From Chlorobiaceae bacterium (GTDB lineage Bacteria > Bacteroidota > Chlorobiia > Chlorobiales > Chlorobiaceae): DNA of 64,000 nucleotides. This document shows, piece by piece, positions 58,021 to 64,000 of this stretch. The notes beneath the pieces were generated by a model. It saw nothing but the letters and a program-made list of their open reading frames with translations, had not been told where the DNA came from and ran no database searches. Both the position numbers and the translations under genes were made by a program. Every line of letters starts with the position of its first letter. The first letter of the stretch is position 1. The stretch is taken from the NCBI GenBank assembly GCA_013334565.1, contig JAAXXI010000001.1:90692-154691 (forward strand), given 5' to 3'.

Positions 58021-60414
58021 TCAGAAAGGATTATCTCCCCCGGCTCCACCAATGTCGGGGTTCTTTATTTCCTTGAGCAACTCGATTCCCAGAGGAGAAA
58101 ATGAAAAAAGGGTATCGGCCGAAAAAATAGTGCTGTAGTCCTGCGGTTTGAAAAACGGCAGGAATTTCTGGCAGTATTCGTCAAGGCGCTTGAGGTAAAA
58201 ATGGGTGTTTTCATCAGGTGATTCCCTTTTCCAGACAGAAGAAAGCTTGCCTTTGTCATAATAAGAACTTCCGGGACCGCTGCCGGAAACATAAAAGGTG
58301 ATCCTGTCCCCTTTGGCCATGCGCAATCCTGCTTTCATGGCAATTTCATATGCGATGGATTTCGAGCGTTTTCCGGATTTTACATCTTCCTGGTATTGGT
58401 CGAGCGTTGTTTTCAACGATTCGGTCCTTGAAAAATCGGAAACATCCAGTTCATGATGGATGATCCTGTTGCGGTATTCGAGGAAAAGGTCATGAAGGCC
58501 CTGGATATCCTCGATGAGCAGAATTTCGAACCCTCTCCTGACGAAATCCAGCCCGAACTTCTCCCCGCTGCGGCTGGTCAGGGATGACCCTTTCAACGTC
58601 ATGACGTTATCATAGCCCAGGAGGGCATAATTTTTTTTCATATAGGATATCATCTTCCTGAACCTTCCGTCATAACCGATGTTTATCCCTTCAGGCATCA
58701 GGGTGGAGACCTCTGCAACAAGTTTCCGTTCATCCTGTTCGTTGTCAATTCCAGAAGGAGGAATGAAAAGGATACCGTCTGTATCGACTTCGATGATCCT
58801 GCAACCGCGTGATTCGAATTCGAAAATCATTTTTTTTGCCAGCATCTGCCCCGTAGAGGTTACTTTGTCGGCTTCATCGAAGTCATTGAAATTTCCGGCG
58901 CTGAATCCGAGGTAACCGTACATAGCGTTGATGAGGATCTTGAACGAACCCTGCATGGCATCGAAATTATCCCTCAGGGAACTGTTCCCGGAAGAAGCGG
59001 CTTCACGAGATTTATCCTTTGCCTTGAAACGGAGATCCCTCAGATCGTTGAGTACGCCCGGGAAAACACGCAATTCGTCGCTTTTCGGACAGATATTGTA
59101 CGAAAGCATGATCGATGGATAGAGCGATTCGATGTCGGCATAAACAATCGGTCCAAGAATGCCCCTGAGGAAGACTTCGGTATACCCGCCGGAGTGCTGC
59201 TGGCCGGCCGAAGGCCTTGGAACGGAATGTTTCTGACGAAGGTATTCCCGTATGAAAAGCGCTTCGATTTTCGCGGCCGGACCGAGGCGGGACGTCATCG
59301 CATAGGTATAGGGGAGCATCTGTGAAAGATAAAAGTTGCTCCCTGAAAGCAGGGCCGAAAGAGCCCTCGTCTCCCTGACATCGTCGAGTGCGTAGGCGAG
59401 AAGCTTTTCATGATCATTGTCCCATACAGAAGCTATATCCTTGTAATCGATATAGGTCCTGTCGGGAGAAGCGAATCCGAAATGCTTCGCTACGGATTTG
59501 AGACCGTAACTCTGCAGAGAACGTCTTGATATGTCATAACTCTGAACGAGAAAGAGCGTGTCGATGACATTCCGTCCGGGAATGTCGAAATACGGGAAAT
59601 CGATGCTTCTTTCGGCAAAGCGGATACTTGAAGGGTATGTCCTCGGAAGAAGCCCATCCCGGCCTATGGCGAAAGGGATGCCATGGTATTCGCACCTTCG
59701 CTGAAGATAGGGAAGATCGAAACTGAAAATATTGTGTCCTTCGATGACATCCGGGTCCATTTCGGCTATTACGGACACAAGTTTTTCAAGGAGCGCACGT
59801 TCGCCGATACTTTTTGCATGCAGGGCACACTCCCATCCCCTGTTGTCACACAAGGAAACAATGATGATCTCGTCCTCGCCGATAGATGGCCGACTTTCGA
59901 ACCTTCCCTCAGGATTGTAGTAGGTTTCGATATCGAGTTGCATGCGATAGAGATCGCCGAACATCATCCCTTTGAAAAAAGTCTTGCCGCTCTGCAGAAA
60001 ATATTGAGTCAAAGCATCTCCTCTGTTGTAGACAAGGGAATTTCCTTCAATGAGCGGGTTCTGCGCTGACACTTCAGATGATGATGCCGTTTTGCCGCTG
60101 TTGATGAAATCGAGTGCCTGGCGGTAGTTTTTCCAGTTCCTGAAAATGGAGAGGTGCTGGAAATAATTAGAACCTGCAAGTTTTACGAGCCAGAAATTGT
60201 TTTTGTCTTCAGGAATGAATCCATCGAGCAATGATCCGTCGGAAAGGAAAAAAAAGGGGAAAAACGGCTCGTCATGGGATGAGAGATTGCCATCGATACG
60301 ATTGAAAATCCTGATTCGAGTATCGGAAAGCTGGTAAGCGCCTACAATGCTCGATTCCTTGTCCTTGCCGAATAGCAGGTCGTTGTTGATGATGTCGCCC
60401 AGGATGCTTTCCAT
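58021..60414 (-). CDS. polB: Family B DNA polymerase (Pol II-like)
   Basis: This 797-residue enzyme has the exonuclease motifs [11 protein letters not shown] (Exo I), [13 protein letters not shown] (Exo II) and YALDDVRET (Exo III), and polymerase motifs [15 protein letters not shown] (A), [11 protein letters not shown] (B) and [10 protein letters not shown] (C). All catalytic acids are present, so it should be an active proofreading polymerase, probably for repair or lesion bypass. It has no clear Shine-Dalgarno. A parS site lies just before its start. Confidence 0.95.
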   Translation of the reverse strand: MESILGDIINNDLLFGKDKESSIVGAYQLSDTRIRIFNRIDGNLSSHDEPFFPFFFLSDGSLLDGFIPEDKNNFWLVKLAGSNYFQHLSIFRNWKNYRQALDFINSGKTASSSEVSAQNPLIEGNSLVYNRGDALTQYFLQSGKTFFKGMMFGDLYRMQLDIETYYNPEGRFESRPSIGEDEIIIVSLCDNRGWECALHAKSIGERALLEKLVSVIAEMDPDVIEGHNIFSFDLPYLQRRCEYHGIPFAIGRDGLLPRTYPSSIRFAERSIDFPYFDIPGRNVIDTLFLVQSYDISRRSLQSYGLKSVAKHFGFASPDRTYIDYKDIASVWDNDHEKLLAYALDDVRETRALSALLSGSNFYLSQMLPYTYAMTSRLGPAAKIEALFIREYLRQKHSVPRPSAGQQHSGGYTEVFLRGILGPIVYADIESLYPSIMLSYNICPKSDELRVFPGVLNDLRDLRFKAKDKSREAASSGNSSLRDNFDAMQGSFKILINAMYGYLGFSAGNFNDFDEADKVTSTGQMLAKKMIFEFESRGCRIIEVDTDGILFIPPSGIDNEQDERKLVAEVSTLMPEGINIGYDGRFRKMISYMKKNYALLGYDNVMTLKGSSLTSRSGEKFGLDFVRRGFEILLIEDIQGLHDLFLEYRNRIIHHELDVSDFSRTESLKTTLDQYQEDVKSGKRSKSIAYEIAMKAGLRMAKGDRITFYVSGSGPGSSYYDKGKLSSVWKRESPDENTHFYLKRLDEYCQKFLPFFKPQDYSTIFSADTLFSFSPLGIELLKEIKNPDIGGAGGDNPF

Positions 60415-60440
60415 TGACGATGATATAAATGAAAGAAAAA

Positions 60441-60456
60441 TGTTTCACGTGAAACA
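60441..60456. other. parS site 1 (exact consensus)
   Basis: TGTTTCACGTGAAACA is a perfect 16-bp palindrome identical to the bacterial ParB-binding parS consensus. It lies in the 53-base gap between mnmG (3' end) and polB (5' end), about 8.5 kb from dnaA. Confidence 0.93.
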
Positions 60457-60467
60457 TCGGGTGCAAC

Positions 60468-62333
60468 TCAGCGCCCGAGCCGAACAAGAAGAACTGATAT
60501 GTCGGAAGGAGAGACGCCAAGTATCCTTGATGCCTGTCCAATCGTTTCGGGACTGTGTTTTTTCAGTTTTTCCCTGCCCTCGCTGGAAAGTCCCGAGATT
60601 CCGTCATAATCGAAAGATAAGGGTATCTGATGAGATTCAAGGCGTCGGATTTTTTCAGCAACCAGCATATCACGTTTAAGATATCCTTCATATTTGATAT
60701 CGATGTCCACCTGTTCATGAACTGCGGGATCTGACGAAATTTCATTTACTGTTGCACGAAAACTTTCGGAAGCGTCGAGAAGCAAATGAAAATGGATGCC
60801 GGGCCGCTTGAGAAGATTGCTGGCGTACTGCGAACCGGAAGAGGCGGAATAACCGAGATTGAGGAGAAGAGGATCGATATCCTCGGAAATGAGCCTTGTT
60901 TTCGCACAGGCAATCTTCAGCCGATCGATCAGGGAAATTTTATTTCTGCGATATTCAATAAGGTTTGCCGGGACAAGTCCGAAAGATGCACTGAATTCAA
61001 GGAGACGGATATCGGCGTTGTCGTGCCTGAGAAGAAGCCTGTGTTCTGCCGAAGAGGTAAACATACGGTAAGGCTCGGTCGTATCCTTGGTGATGAGATC
61101 GTCAACAAGGACACCGATATAGGCGTCTGATCTGTTCAGGATGAACGGATCCCTGCCCTGAAGCTGGAGGGATGCGTTGATTCCTGCAACAAGCCCCTGC
61201 GCTGCGGCTTCTTCGTAACCGGAAGTGCCATTGATCTGTCCGGCGAAGTACAGGTTTTGAATGATTTTTGTTTCAAGCGTGCGTTTCAGCTGATAAGGGA
61301 AAAAAAAGTCGTACTCGATGGCGTAGCCTGCACGAATCATCTTTACATTTTCAAGACCGGGAATCGTTTTCAGCCCCTCGATCTGTATATCTTCCGGAAG
61401 CGATGTGGAAAATCCGTTGACATACATCTCGATTGTATCGAACCCTTCCGGTTCGAGAAAAATATGATGGCTGTCCTTATGGGGGAATCGAAAAATTTTA
61501 TCCTCTATGGATGGGCAGTACCTTGGGCCAACGCCTTTGACCTTTCCGGTAAATAAAGGGGAGCGTTCGAACCCTTTTTTCAGGATTTCATGCGTTTCGT
61601 CCGTTGTGTTCGTGATGAAGCAGCTTATCTGTCTGCGATTTTCAGAAGGTTCGGAGCAAAAAGAAAAATAGATTGGCTCTTCATCGCCTTTCTGTTCGGA
61701 AACGAAATCATAGTTGACGCTTCTTGCATCGATCCGGGGCGGAGTCCCGGTCTTGAGGCGGCCGGCCTTGAACCCATACCCGACAAGGTTTTCGGTAAGT
61801 CCATGGACCGGAGGATCGGCATTGCTCCTGCCCCCCGGGTAGTGATCAAGGCCTATATGGATCAGTCCGTTGAGGAATGTCCCGCAGGTGAGGATTGCCG
61901 ACCTGCCGGATACGATGCGGCCTGAAGAAAGTTTTACTCCGGAAAAATTTCCGTCAATGCATTCTACCCCGATTACCGTATCCTGGAGAATGTCGATGTT
62001 CCTCTCGCTTTCGATTGCTCTCCGCATATAAAACGAGTAGAGCGCCCTGTCGGCTTGTGCCCTGGGGGAGTGCATCGCAGGGCCTTTGCTTCTGTTGAGC
62101 ATCCGCACCTGTATAGCTGTCGCATCGATCGCCCTGCCCATTTCACCGCCGAGCGCATCAATTTCTCTTGTGATCTGCCCTTTTGCAACTCCCCCGATTG
62201 CGGGATTGCATGGCATCCTCGCTATAGCGTTCAGATCTGTGGTAATCAGCAGGCATGAGCAACCCATTCTGGCTGCGGCAAGTGCCGCTTCAGTGCCGGA
62301 ATGTCCCGCGCCGACCACGATGATATCATGCAT
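60468..62333 (-). CDS. mnmG: tRNA uridine 5-carboxymethylaminomethyl modification enzyme MnmG (GidA)
   Basis: This 621-residue FAD enzyme, with MnmE, modifies U34 of several tRNAs. Visible are the FAD motif [20 protein letters not shown], the conserved [39 protein letters not shown], and [18 protein letters not shown]. Length is normal. The gene is flanked on both sides by parS sites; gidA near the origin is common. Confidence 0.97.
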   Translation of the reverse strand: MHDIIVVGAGHSGTEAALAAARMGCSCLLITTDLNAIARMPCNPAIGGVAKGQITREIDALGGEMGRAIDATAIQVRMLNRSKGPAMHSPRAQADRALYSFYMRRAIESERNIDILQDTVIGVECIDGNFSGVKLSSGRIVSGRSAILTCGTFLNGLIHIGLDHYPGGRSNADPPVHGLTENLVGYGFKAGRLKTGTPPRIDARSVNYDFVSEQKGDEEPIYFSFCSEPSENRRQISCFITNTTDETHEILKKGFERSPLFTGKVKGVGPRYCPSIEDKIFRFPHKDSHHIFLEPEGFDTIEMYVNGFSTSLPEDIQIEGLKTIPGLENVKMIRAGYAIEYDFFFPYQLKRTLETKIIQNLYFAGQINGTSGYEEAAAQGLVAGINASLQLQGRDPFILNRSDAYIGVLVDDLITKDTTEPYRMFTSSAEHRLLLRHDNADIRLLEFSASFGLVPANLIEYRRNKISLIDRLKIACAKTRLISEDIDPLLLNLGYSASSGSQYASNLLKRPGIHFHLLLDASESFRATVNEISSDPAVHEQVDIDIKYEGYLKRDMLVAEKIRRLESHQIPLSFDYDGISGLSSEGREKLKKHSPETIGQASRILGVSPSDISVLLVRLGR

Positions 62334-62636
62334 TTCTTTGAATTTGTTTCACGTGAAACGGAAAGTGTCAAACCTTGTCAGCTTTGCTGAAAATCGTGAT
62401 AATGAAAAATTCATATGCTTTCATCTGCCCCTTGACGGACAATTGGAAATATTATAAATTTTGAAAGGCTTGACGTGTATTGTGAGTGAAATAGCCTTGT
62501 GTCCGGTTAATAAAAAGAGATGCGAAAAATAATTGCACACGAAAAGGGTATTTTCTATATTAATAATTGTTAACCTTTGAGCCGTGCCCGCTTTTCGCAG
62601 GTCTCTATTATAATCCATTCTCTTGAATATACGCTA
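62334..62636. other. Divergent mnmG-soxY intergenic region
   Basis: About 300 bases with no gene. It contains the second parS site and, near the soxY side, a TATAAT at 62609-62614 with no good partner -35. Regulation of the sox/fcc genes is not readable. Confidence 0.5.
62345..62360. other. parS site 2 (one mismatch)
   Basis: TGTTTCACGTGAAACG matches the parS consensus at 15 of 16 positions. It sits 12 bases upstream of the mnmG start, so ParB binding here could also affect mnmG transcription. Confidence 0.88.
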
Positions 62637-63074
62637 ATGAAACGAAGGCAATTCCTTGCCTCCGGTGCAGTGTTTGCCGGTTTTCTGCTGGCATTGCCTG
62701 GGAATCTGATGGCGGAATGGGTTGCCGGAAGCTTTCAGCAGGTGCCGCTGACGGACGCCTTCAGGAATGCTCTTGGTACGGATGATATCGTGGTGACCGA
62801 CAAGATCTCCATCACGGCTCCGACTGTGGCGACTGATGGTGCCGCAGTGCCTGTCGAAATAGCATCGGAACTGAAAGGAGAGAGGCTTTATCTGTTTGTC
62901 GAGAAGAACCCGACCCCGCTGGTTTTCACCTGTACGTTCCACGGTAGTGCGCTTCCGTGGTTCTCGCTGCATATCAGGATGAAAGAGAGCTCGACGGTCC
63001 ATGCCGTTGTCTGGGACGGACTTCGTTACCATATGTCGAGTGTCCATGTGGACGTACTCTCTCAGGCCTGCTGA
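62637..63074 (+). CDS. soxY: SoxY-like sulfur carrier protein lacking the GGCGG tail
   Basis: This 145-residue protein has a Tat-type signal (MKRRQFLASGAVFAGF) and the SoxY fold pattern: KISITAPTVATDGAAVPVEI, RLYLFVEKNPTPLVFTCTFH. True SoxY ends in GGCGG, whose cysteine carries sulfur intermediates; here the protein ends VDVLSQAC, with a C-terminal cysteine but no glycines. The frame looks intact. It is followed by soxZ (35-base gap), which supports a working SoxYZ-like pair in the periplasm. Confidence 0.85.
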   Translation: MKRRQFLASGAVFAGFLLALPGNLMAEWVAGSFQQVPLTDAFRNALGTDDIVVTDKISITAPTVATDGAAVPVEIASELKGERLYLFVEKNPTPLVFTCTFHGSALPWFSLHIRMKESSTVHAVVWDGLRYHMSSVHVDVLSQAC

Positions 63075-63109
63075 AGCGAGAGCAATATTATATTATATCC
63101 CTGATTGTG

Positions 63110-63418
63110 ATGAGCGACAATATCAGAATGGTGGCACGTGAAGAAAGCGGAATGGTAACCGCAAAACTCGTGATTTCCCATCCGAATGAATCCGGGACCA
63201 GGAAGGATGAACAGGGGAACCTTGTGCCCGCCAATTTTGTCAGGACCGGAACGGTAACGCTGAATGGTTCGCCGCTGATGGATCTCCAGCTTGGTCCGTC
63301 GGTTTCAAAGGACCCTTTTTTCCAGTTCCGATTTGCCGGAAAAAAAGGTGATTCCCTCAAGGTATCTTTCACAGACAGCGGGAACATGGTGTTTGCTGCT
63401 GAGTCGGTTGTTCTATAA
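63110..63418 (+). CDS. soxZ: SoxZ-like protein
   Basis: This 102-residue protein lacks a signal peptide and has the SoxZ beta-sandwich pattern: [75 protein letters not shown]. SoxZ pairs with SoxY and probably rides through the Tat system with it. A GTG directly before the ATG is an alternative start. Confidence 0.92.
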   Translation: MSDNIRMVAREESGMVTAKLVISHPNESGTRKDEQGNLVPANFVRTGTVTLNGSPLMDLQLGPSVSKDPFFQFRFAGKKGDSLKVSFTDSGNMVFAAESVVL

Positions 63419-63500
63419 TTTTCAATGTCGTTTTATTCATGGAACACGTCATCAGTGCCCGATTATATTTTTTACTTCACTTAACAAGGAGAAACACGTT

Positions 63501-63881
63501 ATGACGGCGAATCTAAGAATGTGGCTCACTGCATGCGCATTCTCTGCCGCTGCGCTTGTTCCTGCAGGCGGAAGCGCGGTTGCAGCTGGCAGTGCAACCC
63601 ACAAACCTGTCGGACAGTCTGCTGCACGGGCGGCTGAAGTCAATCCCCGGGGCCTGGTGCTCTCGTTATCCTGTACATCCTGCCACGGCACCGATGGCAA
63701 GAGTGTCGGGATCATTCCTCCCATTTATGGCAGGTCGAAGGACTACATAGAGAAAGCCATGCTTGACTTCAAGTCGGGCGCCCGTTACTCTACGGTTATG
63801 AGCCGTCATGCAAAGGGATACAGCGATGATGAAATCCGGCTTATTGCCGAGTATTTCGGAAGTCTCTCGCGAAACAAATAA
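63501..63881 (+). CDS. fccA: Cytochrome c subunit of flavocytochrome c sulfide dehydrogenase
   Basis: This 126-residue protein has a signal peptide (to about residue 29) and one heme-binding CTSCHG motif near residue 56, with a probable methionine ligand in [16 protein letters not shown]. That ending is characteristic of FccA/SoxE. AAGGAG lies ten bases before the ATG. It accepts electrons from FccB during sulfide oxidation. The fccB start follows after 17 bases. Confidence 0.9.
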   Translation: MTANLRMWLTACAFSAAALVPAGGSAVAAGSATHKPVGQSAARAAEVNPRGLVLSLSCTSCHGTDGKSVGIIPPIYGRSKDYIEKAMLDFKSGARYSTVMSRHAKGYSDDEIRLIAEYFGSLSRNK

Positions 63882-63898
63882 ACAGCCGGAGGAAGAAC

Positions 63899-64000
63899 AT
63901 GAGTCACAACATTTCACGCAGGGATTTCAACAAGCTGCTGCTTACCGGTGCCGCCGGAGCTTCTTTCGGTCTGCTCGGGGTTCCAGGCAGGGCGTTCGGT
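63899..64000 (+). CDS. fccB: Flavocytochrome c flavoprotein subunit (start only)
   Basis: Only the first 34 codons are in the window. They encode a Tat signal (SRRDFNKLLLTGAAGASFGL) typical of FccB/SoxF sulfide dehydrogenase flavoproteins. GGAGG lies eight bases before the ATG. The identity rests on this signal and on the preceding fccA gene; the FAD domain lies outside the window. Confidence 0.8.
   Translation, partial: MSHNISRRDFNKLLLTGAAGASFGLLGVPGRAFG

Noticed and set aside
60272..60541. Minus-strand frame spanning the parS site
   Set aside because: It crosses the start of polB and the end of mnmG in another frame, and the apparent MFHVKHF segment is just the translated parS palindrome.
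1..64000. CRISPR arrays, rRNA operons, prophage genes or insertion sequences
   Set aside because: None seen: no regularly spaced repeats, no rRNA-like sequence, no integrase, transposase or capsid genes.

Overview
The window looks like the replication-origin region of a green sulfur bacterium (Chlorobiaceae; Chlorobium/Chlorobaculum/Prosthecochloris lineage). The reasons are: a sulfide/thiosulfate oxidation cluster (SoxYZ plus flavocytochrome c) at the right edge; a fumarate reductase/succinate dehydrogenase of the type used in the reductive TCA cycle; a B-family DNA polymerase next to mnmG; a split ATP synthase operon holding only the F0 genes plus delta; a deoxyhypusine-synthase-like gene; and dcw-cluster proteins with Chlorobi-like features. 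The species cannot be fixed from the sequence alone.

Layout, left to right. 0-6 kb (minus strand): an ECF sigma factor between two membrane proteins, then frd/sdh C-A-B and a cyclase-family hydrolase. 6-8.3 kb: a small exported zinc metallopeptidase, an RlpA-like lipoprotein and a DinB-like protein. 8.3-10.8 kb: an accessory island with a broken nuclease-like gene relic and an XRE-ImmA/IrrE + PIN pair behind a long palindromic operator. 10.8-18.3 kb: transaldolase, deoxyhypusine-synthase-like protein, 4.5S RNA, trpS-HAD-argS, nadD, a BamD-like lipoprotein and tRNA-Ala(CGC). 18.4-21.7 kb: the F0/delta ATP synthase operon. 21.8-24 kb: a PgeF-family protein and a CoA-transferase. 24-40.9 kb: a nearly complete dcw cluster on the minus strand, mraZ-rsmH-ftsL-ftsI-murE-murF-mraY-murD-ftsW-murG-murC-ftsQ-ftsA-ftsZ, headed by a three-repeat MraZ operator. 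41-45.8 kb (plus strand): YacP-like NYN protein, chorismate mutase, mltG, pgk, a rhomboid protease and a DUF1232 protein. 45.8-51.5 kb (minus strand): an RlmD-type methyltransferase, ROK kinase, PAP2 phosphatase, yidC, yidD, rnpA and rpmH. 51.5-56.2 kb: oriC, dnaA, dnaN, recF and a DciA-like gene. 56.5-62.3 kb: a MITE-like inverted repeat, FprA-type flavodiiron protein, B-family polymerase and mnmG, with a parS site on each side of mnmG. 62.6-64 kb: soxY, soxZ, fccA and the start of fccB.

Most genes left of dnaA run leftward and dnaA-dnaN-recF-dciA run rightward, as expected for bidirectional replication from about 51.5-53.7 kb. The most notable observations are: two parS sites flanking mnmG; two blocks of DnaA-box-like sites around dnaA; the exact 10-bp MraZ repeat; an ArgS with no histidines in its HIGH motif; an FtsZ with a lysine in the tubulin signature and two C-terminal-peptide-like motifs; a SoxY that lacks the GGCGG tail and ends in cysteine; the toxin-antitoxin-like pair beside a decayed gene; and a perfect hairpin that covers the ribosome-binding site of the first ATP-synthase-operon gene. 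I did not find one clearly new multi-gene system. The accessory island and the SoxYZ-Fcc cluster are the best places to look.
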